Shown: one piece after another, positions 1 through 11,924 of the stretch
Layout: every line of letters begins with the position of its first letter
How positions within the stretch are numbered: position 1 is the stretch's first letter
NCBI GenBank assembly: GCA_003049485.1
Contig: PYST01000239.1
Location: 1-60,079 of the forward strand
Source of the DNA: Ophioceras dolichostomum
Lineage: Eukaryota > Ascomycota > Sordariomycetes > Magnaporthales > Ophioceraceae
DNA: 60,079 nt
Reading direction: 5' to 3'
Program-made: the position numbers and the translations under genes
The notes under the pieces: generated by a model
Told to the model about the DNA's origin: nothing
The model's input: only the letters and a program-made list of their open reading frames with translations
Databases searched by the model: none

Positions 1-93
1 GGCAGGAAACGCGCCGAAGACGCACGCGCTGGGCCTCTCGGTGTGCCCTACTGGCTTGTCCGAAGGGGCCCGCCGAAGGATGTTGATGTTTAG

Positions 94-1804
94 AGTAGGC
101 GCCGTGAGCGCCTGATTCACTAATGGACACGAGCAGCGACATCGTACATGATATTTGTGGAATTGCTGCTTACGGCGGCCATCACGGTCAAGGTGATGGT
201 ATAATGCCAATGCGAAGTGCATCCGCCAGAGAAGTGCGACGAACAGACTGAGTTCATTGGGAGCTGGTTCGATGATGCTCCAGGATGCTGCAGTGGCTGA
301 GCCAGGTGATTCCGCTCCCTGACTCACCTGTAAGACTGTCGTTGCAGCGGTGATTTCCAAGTGACAAGCCCGCTAACTATAGGCATCAATGTCCCTTATG
401 AGCCACACAATGACAAGAACGGATTCCTCAAATCCCGTGCCTGAGAATAGCTTCTTGTGGCACGTCGTACATATGCGGAAAGAATATATCTCTTTCTCCT
501 ATTCTTTGCCTCTTTTGCGAGGTCTTTCTTCCCTTGAGTTCCGCAGAGATGGGATGGCATCTGTTCCCCTTTCATTCGTTGGTCGGTGTCAAAGGAGTTG
601 TCCGACGCGTTGGTGTCCCGATTGTTCGGCCAAGCGAGGCCCACCCGGCCCTGGAAGTCTCAGCTCAATCTTTCACGAACCCCAGTGGTTCTGTAACACC
701 TGATTGGATACAGCGGCTCACAGCGGCTGTTTGAAACAGCCAGGTTGACCTGGTTTCATGACACATAATCCGGGGAACCTGTGGCGTGGTCTTTCAGACC
801 TGTCAACGATTCTTTCTCAATAAATCCCTCGCCCCTTACCCTTGTCATCCCTTCCCGCTTTGTGGCGGGATCTACGAGCTAACGGAAGCACAATGGAAAG
901 GCTCAGCAGCACAATTGGCGTGCAGTTTCGTTTCCATCTTGCGGCCGCCGAGCTGGTTGGACACAATGGCATTTTGACCGAAAGTGATCGAAAAAGATTC
1001 GCCTCTGGCTCTCCCACATGATGCTTTTCGCTGCTGACGGGTCGCCATACCCCAGACCTCCTTGTCAGGCATCCTCCTACCCTACGCCACAGCCGCCCAT
1101 TCTGGGGTAATGATCTTTATTTCTTCAATGATGTTCACAATACGCCACACGCTAGACTGCTTCCCTCAAAGGGGCGTCCTGTTTCACAGTGTTCTATTCG
1201 TCCCAACTCCCGCAGCGGTTTGGCGCGCCGGAGACTTACTCTTCTCATCCCTTTACTTAGCACTCGGGTCGGCCTGAGTGGACGAATAAGAAAAGAAGAG
1301 GACACAATGGCTTGGCTCAACGCCCTACCGTTTCGAGAAGGGGGCGCTCTTCCAGGCTCCCAGCGGTAGAGGGTTCAGCAAGGGATCAACGCCGGCCAAC
1401 CAAGCAAAATGTATCTTGTCTCTTTCCATCGGCACTTCTCCGATCCTTTGTCCGCATTCTTTGAGTGCTCTACGCGAAGTCATCGACGTGACGAGGGAAC
1501 TACATAACCCCCGCCTGGGCCCGCCAGCCTTTGCTGACCCAGCAGAAAGACACACGTACGATCTTGGCACCAAGCAGTAGAATACCACCACCGATCAACT
1601 GCCGGACCACGCAAGGCACAGCAGCATAGTGCGGCGACAGTACAGCATCTTGCGTTCGTTACGAGTCCTAGAAGAAGCAGGTTCCTTGACTTCATCAACA
1701 CACTCTCACCAACTTTACCAACAACAACACACCTCATCCCCACATCACACTTCACACACCCCAAGAATAAGAACACAGGGTTAGACGCAGCAAGGGGTGA
1801 ATCA
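94..1804. other. intergenic, no gene recognised
   Basis: I see no convincing coding region here. Short open frames occur on both strands, but none has a recognisable domain, signal peptide or plausible splice structure. The last few hundred bases are CA- and CT-rich (about 1690-1800) and probably form the promoter and 5' leader of the con-13-like gene. Confidence 0.5.
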
Positions 1805-2988
1805 ATGGTGAAGAGGTTATCCATCTCGTCCCTGGTGGCAACATGGCTGCTGCTGGCAGTGACGCTGGCGTCCGCGCAGGACAAGCCAGACAAGCCAACC
1901 ATCAATCCACAGACGGACAGCACGAAGCTTGAGGCGGGCCTCAAGGCCAACATTAAGCAGTCGAGGGGCAAGTACTCTGACTGGGCGGCGGGCTGGATCC
2001 CCGAGGCGTGCAAGGAGTTCGCGACAGAGAAGAAGCTCAACCCGGCCGACTTCGAGGTGCGCAACGTCTGGTACGACGACTGCAGCGAGCCGTGGATCAT
2101 GTGCCGCCACAAGCAGATGGGCATGAGCAAGGAGGAGCTGATCTTGCTGGTGAGCAGGATACCTGTGAAGGCGAGGTCATTTATCCGGTGAGTACTGCAA
2201 CCATGACCACAGCATCAAAGCATCGCCTGTCCAGAAAATCATCAGCTCTTAACCACCCCGCTGAACTCTGCCCCAAAAACAGCCACTTCATAGGCGTCCC
2301 CGAGCTCGGCGGCGGCCTAGCCGGCCTCTGGTACTCCTCCGGCGACGTCATCCTCGTTAACAAGCCGACGCTCCGCACGACCCTCCACGAGACCTCCCAC
2401 GCGCTCGACTGGGAGGTGCCCCGCCGCTCCGGCTCCAAGGAGTCCGTCTCCGCCACGGCGGCGTGGAAGGCGGCGCTCGCGGCCGACCAGTCCGTCGCGA
2501 CCGACTACTCGCGCAACGGCTTCCCCGACAACTTCGCCGAGACGGGCGTGATGGGCTTCTACGACGCGTACGTCAAGGGCGGCTTCGCGGGCTTGCAGCC
2601 GGCCGCGGGCCAGATCAAGAACCAGCTGGGCCTGTTCCGGAAGTCGATGGGCGACAACATAATGCAGGGGGGCAACTGCACGAAGCGCATACCCAACAGC
2701 AAGGCAGTTGCTAAAGGCGCGACGGGCGGCGCGAGGATCAGGGCGCTGCTTTATGGGGACGGGGAGGAGTGGAAGAGGGGCGAGAAGCCGGATGTGGGGT
2801 TCCATGATCCTAATGTGGGGGAGTACGACAGGGACGACGATAATGATGGGAAGACGGTGTTTGAGGCGCCGGTTGGGGAGGCGCCGGACACGAGTTTTCA
2901 TGATCCGAATGTGGGGACTATTGATAGAGATGGGGATGATGATGGGAAGACGGTGTTCCAGTGCGGGCACGACCATGAGCATTATTAG
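1805..2988 (+). CDS. secreted con-13-like protein (conidiation-specific protein 13 family) with acidic C-terminal repeats
   Basis: Two exons, 1805-2187 and 2283-2988, give a protein of 362 residues. The intron has a GTGAGT donor and a CAG acceptor, and joins the frames at an Arg codon between FIR and HFIGVP. Residues 1-24 form a signal peptide ending in ASA. The body matches my memory of the fungal conidiation-specific protein 13 family: a DSTKLEAGLKANIK block, WIPEACKEF, then EPWIMCRHK. HETSHALDW in exon 2 fits a HExxH zinc-peptidase-like site, so a degenerate or active metallopeptidase fold is possible; the reaction is unknown. The C-terminus carries two copies of a segment with FHDPNVG followed by DRDxDxDGKTVF, resembling calcium-binding loops, and ends in a His-rich tail (CGHDHEHY). 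I do not recall this tail as part of the core family. The name is from family resemblance only. Confidence 0.8.
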
Positions 2989-3861
2989 AACGGGATCTTG
3001 GGTTTTTTGGTGGGAAACTGGGAAGATTATTGCATCTGGTAAACCGGCGTTCTTGTTTTGGATATAAAGGGGAGGGAATGGGAAAAGATGTTTAATATTC
3101 TTGTCGTTCATTGATCATCACATTGCAGACTTGTAGGTATTTTTGTCTTGGGAATGGCTTTACATAGAGACTTGGAAAGTGGACTGTCCCTCTACAGCCA
3201 GCGGACTTACGACTGCATCACTTCCCCAACTGCCGCGAATTGTGACCATCGTCAGGTGTATATTTTAACCGGTGCAGCCCTAAGTACCTTTGGCCACTCC
3301 CCAAACTGACGTGGATAGAAGTGCCGCATGGAGCAAACGTGGAGCGAATGGTCCAGCATCACATGTGCTCCCATCATGTCCAGGCGATGGCACCAGGTCA
3401 AAGCGGCGGCTAAGAGCTCTAACAAACAAACAAGCGATTCTCGTAGCCAGGCTTGATAGCTTCCCTATCTAAGTTGACACTAGTTCAGATCGCCCACATC
3501 GAGGAGGGGAGCCGGCGCGGAGTATATCTGATATGCCTCCAGCAACCCAGGGCGTCAGGCGCATCAGGCCGTAGTCCCGATCTCCCCACGATGGGCTATC
3601 GAAGCTCCAGCCGCCCAACAAGCCCCATCAACAAAAGTCTGTCAGGCGTAGCTAAATTTTATCAGCGCTTCCATCTCAGAAGGGGATCGGCCGGGAATTT
3701 AAATTGCTGCCTGAGCTCACCGTGTTGCGTTCCGTGCCTCTCCCCCTTCCCCTTTCACCAACAGCTCCTCAGTCCCATCGCTTTCGGCATAGGACCTCGC
3801 ATCTCTAACGTGGTCACAATCGCACTTCCAAACATACCTATACCATGAGAATCCATGCACC
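2989..3861. other. intergenic, no gene recognised
   Basis: This holds the 3' flank of the con-13-like gene and the promoter of the next gene. No open frame here shows a recognisable product. A CT-rich stretch at about 3720-3770 precedes the next start, as is common in fungal promoters. Confidence 0.5.
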
Positions 3862-6729
3862 ATGCACGCCGTCTACCTCCTCCAAGCCCTCTTACTTGCT
3901 GGGTGGTCCTCCTCCCCTTACTCCTCCCCCACCTCCGCCACCGCCACAGCCGTCGTCGTCGGCGCGACGGACTACAAACGATGCAGCAACAGGCCGGAGG
4001 ACGGCGGGCCCCGACTGCCCAAGGAGCCACGCAACGTCGACCTCCTGCGCGACAAACTGGACCGCCTGTGCTGCGACGGCTCGATCGGGGGCCGCAGGTA
4101 CCGCCACGGTGAGTCGGCGACGGCGTGCGTCCGGACGGGGGGCGATGGGGGCGATGAAGGCAACGACGAGCTGATCGACGTGAGGGTCTCGGTGCGCCGC
4201 AGGCTGTGGCTGAACCGCAAGATTTGGCACCGTGAGTGCGTGGACGTGTTTGTGGCTCTTGCCCGGGACTGTCCTAGCGGTGGACAGGTTTCCAAGGTTG
4301 GTGAGGGGAGGGCGTTCGACGTGTCGTGAGTTTTTCGTCATCCATGTTCTCTGAGCAGAGCTGCCTTGCTGCTGTCGACGGAACCTTACGGACAGCGCAG
4401 GGCCACTGCTAGCAGGGTCTGCAGTGCAATTTCTGATATGCATTTCCTTTTGGAGTAGGCTGTACCCTTTCGCTACCGGGGAGTGCAGAGTAGATGTACT
4501 GGATGACGGCTCCTCCTTCTCGCCCTCCTCCTACGCCACAAAGCTACCTGCCACTAGCGTTTCTGCTGGCGGCGGCGAAGTGCGGGAGCAGAAACAACTC
4601 GTCAACGCCCCCTTCATTGGAGGAGGATTCTACTCGTCATCGTCACCAGCGCCAGCAAGATGCCGCAAAGACGGCCCCAAAATAGGTAGGTATCGCGAAG
4701 AGGAGCTGGTCAATGCCTGCGGCAGCGGCCAGCTCGGCAATCGTCAGTACGACTACGGTGATTCCGCGAAGGCGTGTATCCGGGCCTGGAACGAAGACGG
4801 TCAGAGGATAGATGTCGAGCTCGCGGTGGCCCATCCGAATGTCGGGCCGCGCGGTCCCCAGCGGCTGAGGATCTGGGACTGTGTGGACATGTTTAAGCCT
4901 CTTTTCAGGGAGTGTCCGCGGGGTGGATACGTTTGGGATAATTTGGATATATCGTGGGTTCTGCCGCTTTCCGATGTACATATGGAAAGCAGAGATACTG
5001 ATCACTATTGGATAGGGCGTACCCCGTTGTGGCTGGGAAGTGCCGTGCGACGGTGGACTGTCTCTCCTCCCCCTCATCACAAACCCTCAATAACCCTCCT
5101 CCCTCGGTCCCCATCAGCGCCAGCAGCAGATACTTGTTGTACGAGGACTCCCACACCACCGTCAGTGATCTTACCATCGAGTCCTCCTCTCCCCCGGCCA
5201 CCGCCACCATGAGCGCGCACTGCCGCTCCGACGGCACACGCTGGCCCAGCCGCGGCCAGACGATCTGGTGGCTGCAGACGCAGTGCCGGCAGGGAGGCGA
5301 GCTCGGCAGCCGGGCCTACCGCCGAGGCGAGACGGCGCAGGTCTGCGTCGACACCGGCAGTAGTGGGAGCGGCGGCGGCGGCGGAGACGTGCGGATGCAG
5401 TTTTCCGTGCACTGCGGCGAAACCAGTGAGCGGGAGTCTACGCCCCTGGACTTTATGGGATGCATGGACCTTTTCACCCCGATCATCAGCAAGTGCGCTA
5501 TGGGCGGCTGGATTGGGGACGAGGATGATGGGGACGAAGGGTTCAACGCTACGTAAGCACTTCTAGGCGCTGCTCGTTTCCATGTAGCGTGGAGATTAGC
5601 TCGCTTCCTTGCCTACCTAAGTACCTACCCAGGTAGGTCCCTAGGTGGTAGGTATCTGGGGCGTTCCTAGTGGTTTTCCCTCACAGGGCGCTACTGACAC
5701 TTCGATATTTCGTGCTCAACCTTGTCATCCCTTCCAGCGCATATTCTAGCCCGGGCCAATGCAGCCAAGGCTCCTCAACCACTCTCCGTCTCCCTCTCCC
5801 TCTCCCTTTCGGGGATGAGGACGAAAACGACGCCCTCTCCACCACATCCCGCTCCCCCGACATACCCACCGGTTGCTACAGCTTCGGAGGGGCGCCCTGG
5901 CGCGGCCGCGACAAGACGCTGCTCGCCTGGCTGAAGACGCAATGCGAGGGGGATGGCGGCGCCGACGGGTTCGGCAATCGGAGATACCGGGCGGGCGAAA
6001 AGAAGGAGCTGTGTATCAACGGCGAGACGACGAAGGGAGAGGCGCTGGCGATGCGGTTCGGCATATCGTACAGTAAAAGGAGCGGGCTCTCGGCTGGGCT
6101 GCACTCCGAGACATGCGTGGACCTGTTCGATGCGATCCTGACTGGTTGCGCCGCGGGCGGGAGGACGGCGGAGGTTGATGGGTTTTCGGCGACGTGAGTA
6201 GTATCTGGTTCTTGCTCTTGTGCCTTACCTACCTGCCTATCTATCTGCTACTTACGGATCCCAGATGCGTGGCGTCGCGCTGATGAGTACTGTGGTGCTT
6301 ACCTGCCACCGCGTACCGACCTCACCTTCGTGTGTACTGGACGCTGACATCTCCATGCTCCTGCTGTCTCCCACATTGCCTCTAGCGTATCGTCTGATCC
6401 CAGCCGGTGCCCGGGTACGCTCTCTTCCCCCTCCTTCCCGTCATCCCCCGATCAAGCTCCCTTCCGGCTCGATCTCCCTCCTCCTGCACCTGCCCCAGCC
6501 GCTGCGTGAGTTTGCCCCGCCATTTTTTTCTACTTCGAAAGAGTGTTGCACGCTGGAACTTGTTATCACCATTCTAATGATGCTAATCGGGAAACATCCA
6601 TCTTCTAGGGGTTACGCGGATTCCGGCTGGCGCGGAGACAACCGGGTGCCGACCGATAAGGCGCAGGGCGAGGATGATGATGAGGTAAACAGAGTCGATG
6701 ACAGCGAGTTTGGACAAGTGGAACTCTAA
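3862..6729 (+). CDS. secreted four-domain Y3-like (glycan-binding type) cysteine-rich protein
   Basis: Six exons (3862-4325, 4459-4953, 5016-5552, 5738-6193, 6386-6505, 6609-6729) join to a 730-residue protein. Residues 1 to about 28 look like a signal peptide. Four tandem domains follow, at about residues 41-164, 223-329, 389-507 and 545-659. Each has six cysteines in the order C...C...(G)xRxYxxGE...C...C(V/M)D(L/M/V)F...CxxGG...C. The fourth starts CYSFGGAPW and ends SDPSRC, very like the single-domain secreted Y3 glycan-binding proteins of fungi (family knowledge from memory). The domains are joined by Ser/Pro/Thr-rich linkers. Each domain is cut by a phase-2 intron at the same place, between its fifth and sixth cysteine. 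Exons 5 and 6 add the last cysteine and a Pro-rich then acidic tail. The role is probably extracellular carbohydrate binding, but this is inferred. An annotation without splicing would break it into four pieces. Confidence 0.75.
5612..5660. repeat. TACC/GGTA short-repeat patch inside intron 3
   Basis: Imperfect CCTACC and GGTAGG units form a loosely palindromic patch within the third intron of the Y3-like gene. The same units recur in many gaps of this window. Confidence 0.6.
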
Positions 6730-7187
6730 AGGAAAAGATAAATAAATGCCGTTGGGCTAAGACAAGGAAAATTGCAGCGTCATGTTCTATCAGAAATGGC
6801 CAAGGCATTTTAAACACCTTCGTGATCCCGTCACCGAAAAGATTTCGCTGGAATGACCGGATGGCCTCCCTATTGGCTGCAAGGCCACTGTGGGCATGCC
6901 CGGCCGGCCAGCTGTCTCATGTGGTCGCCCGAGTCTGCGTGTGGTCGCACAAGGCCGCCAACGTACCTGGGCTGGACTTGGAAGGCACGGGATGTGCGAC
7001 CTCACAATTTTTTTGGTTTGTTATTTTCTTCATCTCTGTTTCGCTGTTTTTTTCTTCTTTCTTTCTCGGTTGCCCGCTCCGGTCGTCTTCACATTTTCAG
7101 GCGACAACATCTTTTTTTTCCTTTTGCAATCTGCCCTCTTCAGTCAGTCATCTTCACATCTTTAAGCGACATACAACGCGAAGAAAC

Positions 7188-10100
7188 ATGGCAGCAGCAC
7201 ATGTGTATCACGAGCCGTTCGAAGATCTCCCTCTTACTTGGGGCCGCTCCATCAATGCGTGTTTCAAGAGGGGACGCTGTCGCCTGTGCCGCTTCCCGTA
7301 TCTCGACGCGGAGGAACTCGTCGTCAGTAAGTGGCTTATTTGTTGTCATCCAATGTTTCCCAATGGTGCTGGCTGGCCGGCGCAGCCTTACCACACCCAC
7401 CACCTCCATTCGCGGCTCAGCCCGGCCTGAGCCGATTCAACCGCAATTATCGATCTTGGGTCACATCACAGCCCGCTCGTCTCTCGCCCTACTAACCAAA
7501 CCACACCCACTCCACAACACACCAACACAGCCCGGCTGTACCTGGACCCCAGACGCCCCGACCTTCCACCCTGCGAGCCCTTCCACCACCACCTCACAGC
7601 CGAGATGGACCCGTCCAAGCTGGTCCAGTTCAAAGCAGGCCGCCACATCCACGTCACGCTGCATATGTGCTTCCAGTTCTACCCGTGCTGCGGCCTGGTG
7701 CAGCAGGGGGGCGGCGGCCTCGCGCACGTCGCGGCCTCGAGCGCCCTGGAGTACGTGCACGCCTCGTGCCTCGCGCTCGTGGGCCCCTTTGCGGACAGGA
7801 GGCTGATGTTCGAGCCGGCCACGTGGGCGTTGCTCCGCGCCGCCACGCGCCAGCACGACGGCGTCGAGGCGCCGCCGAACGAGGCGCACCGCCGCGCCGA
7901 GCACGTCAGGCATGCGCTGGCGAGGAGGATGATGGCGCTGCATGCGGGCGGGGAGTGCGGGTGGGAGGGCGGCCAGCCGCTGCCGCTGGAGCTGTGGCTC
8001 GTGATCGTGCATGATTTGGTGAGAGAGTGCGCGATGATTGATGATGCCGTCCGGTTCGACGCGCTGCGGCTGGAGAGGAAGAAACAGCAGCGGGAGCAGC
8101 CGCGCCTCGTCCATCTCGCCTCCTCCCCTCACGCGACGTCGTTCCTTCCCACCGTGGAGATCGACCTCGCCGGGCCGGTGTACGCGAGGTTCGTCAAGTT
8201 GGATGGGCGTGTCTATGTGGCCAGTCTGTCCAACACCAACGACAGCTTGCGGGATGAAGATGAAGAAGACAAAACAGGTGGAACGAGCAGTAGGCAGACG
8301 ATGTTGTCGAAGCCAATCCTCGTAATACCTTGCCCCGGAAAATGTTCTGATGACGGCGATGTGTACATCTCGGAGGACTACCTGGGCGTCCGCCAGGTGC
8401 TGTTCGTGCCCGCCCGTCGACGGCGGGAGTGGTGTCGGAGGATCAGATTCGGCAGTCCCGGCCTGTGGTGGATGCGGGTCCCTCGAGGAGCGGCAGGCTC
8501 CTCGATTCCAACGCTCGTCAGCTCAGACGTAAGCAATCAATCAAGCAAGCAAGCCCAGTTTGCCATGGCTCCTTTTTTTTTTGTCACGCTTTCTCTCTCT
8601 CTTTCCTTTCCCCTCATCTTCCTGAACCACGTCGCATCGTCGTGAACCTAGACTAATATAATGACGACAACTCTCCTACTCGCATGCGCGACCTAATCGA
8701 GACAAAAATTACTGCAAGCAGGGCTTCAAGGTGCGCAGCCTCAGCGGCAAGGCCTGGGTCGGCCCCTTCGAGACCCAAGCCGTGTGGAGACGCCCGATTC
8801 GCTGGCAAGTCCCCATCGGCGGCAACCCGCTCCTGGGGGCGATCCGGGGCGTCAACGAGGATTTCAGGGTGGTGGCGGCGGCGGCGGCGGCGGCGGTGGC
8901 GGGGTCCTCCGGCGGGTTATCGACATTAACTGCACCCTCGTCGCCCTGGTTGTTGTTTCAGCCGTCGCCGCTCACAAACGGGCGCCGCATGGCCTTCGTC
9001 GACCTCAACCGCCCGGGGACGACCGGCTACACGGTCGCGTTCAGTTTCGGCCTGATCTGCTCCGTCGTCGCACACCCGCTGCGGTCGGACGACGGCAGCG
9101 GTGGTGTGGGGAACGAGGATGCCGTCATCTGGCGAGGGAGGTGGCTGGCTCCGCCGTGGATGACTACCATGTACATGCCCGTGGACGACGGCGAGCACGT
9201 CACTGATATTGTTTGGTGGGTCAGCACGACAGGTCGGATGATTGGTCCGCGCGTCGACAACGACCCGCCGCTGCCGATGATCCAGGGGCTGGCGGTATGG
9301 AAGCCCTTTTCTTTTCTTCTTCTCCTCCGCTTCCTCTTTGTTTATTGTGGCACTGGAAACAGGGAAATGCTGACTAGGCACTTACCTATTCTCGCAGCTC
9401 TGTACCAACAAGGGGAGGTCGGCCTCGTTTGCATCTCAATGGTCTCCTGATGACCATGAAAGGGCAATGTTCCAGTCCATCACCGGCCTAGCCGCAGGAC
9501 AGCCCACACGCTTGTGGTTCAACTGGCCCCTCGACAACCACCTCGCCCCGAGCGACGGCGTGAATTTCGTCACGGTCGAGGAGGTGGAAGAAGATGAAGC
9601 AGGAGAAGAAGCGCAAAATGAAGAAAAGGAGGCGTCATCCGGTGGCGGCCCGTCGCTCCGCAGCCACACGACCGGCTGGCCAAGCAACCTCCCGAAACCG
9701 CCCGCGCCGCTCCGCGTGGGACTCAACGGGTTCGACGTGGCGGGGCTGGCGTTCAGCCGGTGCTCCCTAGCGAACGTGACGCAGATCACCCTCAACATAT
9801 GCACCGAGAGCGCAACGGGGGCCGCGATCTACATCGTGCTGGGCATGGTGCTCCGCTACGTTGACGGCCACAGCGAGGCGGTCGGCGAGTGGTCCGAGAA
9901 GGGTGAGACCGGCGACGGCCAGCACGTGGTGCTTAGGGTCGGCGAGACGGACCGCTTGTACATCCACGGCCGCCGCCAGCAGTACGGAGGCGCGTGGCGG
10001 TACAACGTCACAGGGATCTCGACGCGCCGCCGCCCGTGTTCGCCGAGAGATGGGACTGGTGGTGGTGATGGTGATGACCAGCTGTCGTGTTCTATGTGTG

Positions 10101-10303
10101 TGCCGCAGCGGGGACACCTGGAGTGGTGGTTTTCCGTGCATGGGACTCGCGTTCGGTACGGCCGTGCCTGGCTCCACTCATTCGACCAGCTTGATGAAGA
10201 TGGCGCGGCTGAGGCTGAGGAGGTGAATGAGGAGGCAAACGAGGAGGCGACGGATGAGGAGCCGGCCGGCGGCGCAGTGGCTGATGACGTTTCTGTGATT
10301 TGA
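7188..10303 (+). CDS. large uncharacterised fungal protein with an F-box-like segment
   Basis: Four exons (7188-7326, 7531-8528, 8722-9294, 9398-10303) give an 871-residue protein. All junctions are GT-AG and keep the frame; introns 2 and 3 are phase 0. No signal peptide or membrane segment is visible. The start has a short Cys cluster (ACFKRGRCRLCRF). Around residue 197, LPLELWLVIVHDLVRE resembles an F-box helix. The following regions (VEIDLAGPVYARFVKLDG, EDYLGVRQVLFV, PGLWWMRV, TTGYTVAF, MYMPVDDGEHV, LTCTNKGRSA-like TNKGRS, and GHLEWWFSVHG near the end) match, from memory, a large unnamed fungal family often annotated as F-box or hypothetical. An Ala run lies at 8875-8895, and the C-terminus is Glu-rich. 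If the F-box is real it would link to Skp1, but the substrate cannot be guessed. Confidence 0.72.
8872..8901 (+). repeat. GCG trinucleotide run coding poly-Ala
   Basis: Seven GCG codons in a row, flanked by GTG codons, encode an Ala stretch in exon 3 of the F-box-like gene. This is a likely length-variable microsatellite. Confidence 0.8.
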
Positions 10304-11060
10304 CGGTTTATTGTCGTCGGCCGGCGCCAGCCTAAGTAGACAATGTAGTAGGAAGAGTGTCAGTAAGCACTCTCCTTTTTCTTCTACTCTCTTTCTTTTT
10401 TTCACTTCCGATGGGCGTTTGAGATGAAGCATGGAAACAAGGAGGGGGCCCGTCGATCTCTCTGAGCTGGGCTGCAGACCTCCCGAGCAGTGCCTCGTCA
10501 GGATAGACGTACGGGATAAAATCTGAACACAAGAAAAGGTATCATTTAAACTTAAACTCCGGACAGCCCGGGGTCACCAACCCAAGTCACTGTTGTGTAG
10601 AGTACGATAGCCAGTCAAGGTAACGGCAACAAAGTCTGAGTGGTAAGCGACCTGCGCCCACATAAATATTTTTAAATGTGCCTAGCTGCCTTGCTTCGGC
10701 TAACGAGCGAAAAGAAAAACGCCAGCGTCTTTCAGATGAATCCAGACACCCCTGGCCAGCAGGAGGCTAAGGCTAAGAAAAAGGAGGGGATTACCAGCAC
10801 CTCTCCAAACAAGGCCAGACTAATCTGCCCCTTTCCCTCCTCCCCAAAATGATCCATGTGTAAGTGCCAGCACTTCCTTCATGGCAGCCACTGCCCGGCA
10901 GCGGGTACAAACTACTACTCGTAGTAGCTGGGTTCGAAAGAGGCGTAGGGACCGGCTCCGACTTTTTCGTAACAAAGAACACATGAACCCACCCCCTTCA
11001 CTCCGTCTTACTCCTCAAACAAGCGGAACCATCCCCATTCCCTTCCCTTCCTCTCAGACC
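10304..11060. other. convergent intergenic, no gene recognised
   Basis: This lies between the stop of the plus-strand F-box-like gene and the stop of the minus-strand disordered-protein gene. Frames are short, with T-rich patches, so 3' untranslated sequence is the simplest reading. Confidence 0.5.
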
Positions 11061-11924
11061 TCACTGACCATCGTACCTATGCTCGTCCTGCAAGTAACGA
11101 TCGCGAGCCGGCCGCGGCTCCTTAGCTCGGGGCGACCCCCCACCCGCGCCCTTAGGTCGGTGGTGATGCACCGCGTTCATGCGGCGGATCCGGTTGGTCG
11201 GCTGGTCGTTGTTGCCGGTCAACCCCTCGCCCGCGTTCGATTGGGGGGGCGGCGCATAGTAACCCTGGTGGTTCTCAGTAGTGTTGATGCGCTGGGGTGG
11301 CGCAAAACCCTGGTGGTTTTCAGTCGTGTGTTTGCGGCTCGGTGGCGCATAAGCCTCCTGGTTGTCAGTCGTGTCCCTGCGTCGGGGGGGCCCCTGAGCC
11401 TCCCGAGGCTCGTAGTCGTCGTGGTTCCTGTCAGGCAAATACGTGGTCGTCCGGCGGAGCGGCGGCTGCCCGGGCTGGTTGGACCCATACGCAGACTGAG
11501 CGTGCGCCCGGTTCCCACCGAAAACGTTCTCGTATCGCGTGGCGGGAGGCGCGGAGCTTTGACCATGCTCATAGTAGGGACCCGCGGCGCTACCGCGGGC
11601 CTGGTCTTCGTAGGACCAGTCACTGCTGGGGTCGCCGCGCGAGCTCCTGCGGGTGGCTGACGTGCTCGCCTGGACGCGGCCTGCGAAAGACAAATCCCGG
11701 AGTTCAGATCCGTCACCGTCGTGGCCGCCGAGCTGTCTGCCATCGTGTGCCACGTCCGAGAAGCCGCTGGTTCTGTAGTGTAGCCCTTCGGCCACCGGGC
11801 GGGTCTTGCTGCTCTTATTGCGGCGTTCGTTGCTCTCACGGTTGCTACCGAGGCTCGAGTTACTGGACTTGGAGCCGGAACGGTGGCTCTGGGCGGAGTA
11901 GAAGCTGCCGCCAGAGTCGGACAT
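11061..11924 (-). CDS. disordered Ser/Arg/Pro-rich hypothetical protein with TTENHQG repeats
   Basis: A single exon of 287 residues is read from the ATG at 11924 (MSDSGGSFYSAQSHRSGSK). The frame is open for 62 more residues upstream, but that stretch looks like a 5' leader and the MSDSGG start is typical of fungal proteins. The protein is low complexity throughout: Ser-, Arg-, Asn- and Pro-rich, with no signal peptide or membrane segment. Three tandem units of about 15 residues (TTDNQEAYAPPSR, TTENHQGFAPPQR, TTENHQGYYAPPP) lie near 11250-11385. The C-terminus is basic and His-rich. It resembles disordered phosphoproteins of unknown function, and I do not recognise a family. Confidence 0.6.
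   Translation of the reverse strand: MSDSGGSFYSAQSHRSGSKSSNSSLGSNRESNERRNKSSKTRPVAEGLHYRTSGFSDVAHDGRQLGGHDGDGSELRDLSFAGRVQASTSATRRSSRGDPSSDWSYEDQARGSAAGPYYEHGQSSAPPATRYENVFGGNRAHAQSAYGSNQPGQPPLRRTTTYLPDRNHDDYEPREAQGPPRRRDTTDNQEAYAPPSRKHTTENHQGFAPPQRINTTENHQGYYAPPPQSNAGEGLTGNNDQPTNRIRRMNAVHHHRPKGAGGGSPRAKEPRPARDRYLQDEHRYDGQ

Noticed and set aside
1..93. Open frame at the left edge ending AEDARAGPLGVPYW...DVDV and TAG
   Set aside because: It could be the C-terminus of a gene running in from the left, but 30 GC-rich codons are too few to support it and no family is recognisable.
1480..2130. 216-codon minus-strand frame over the con-13-like gene
   Set aside because: It overlaps a well-supported coding exon on the other strand and has no domain; a composition shadow.
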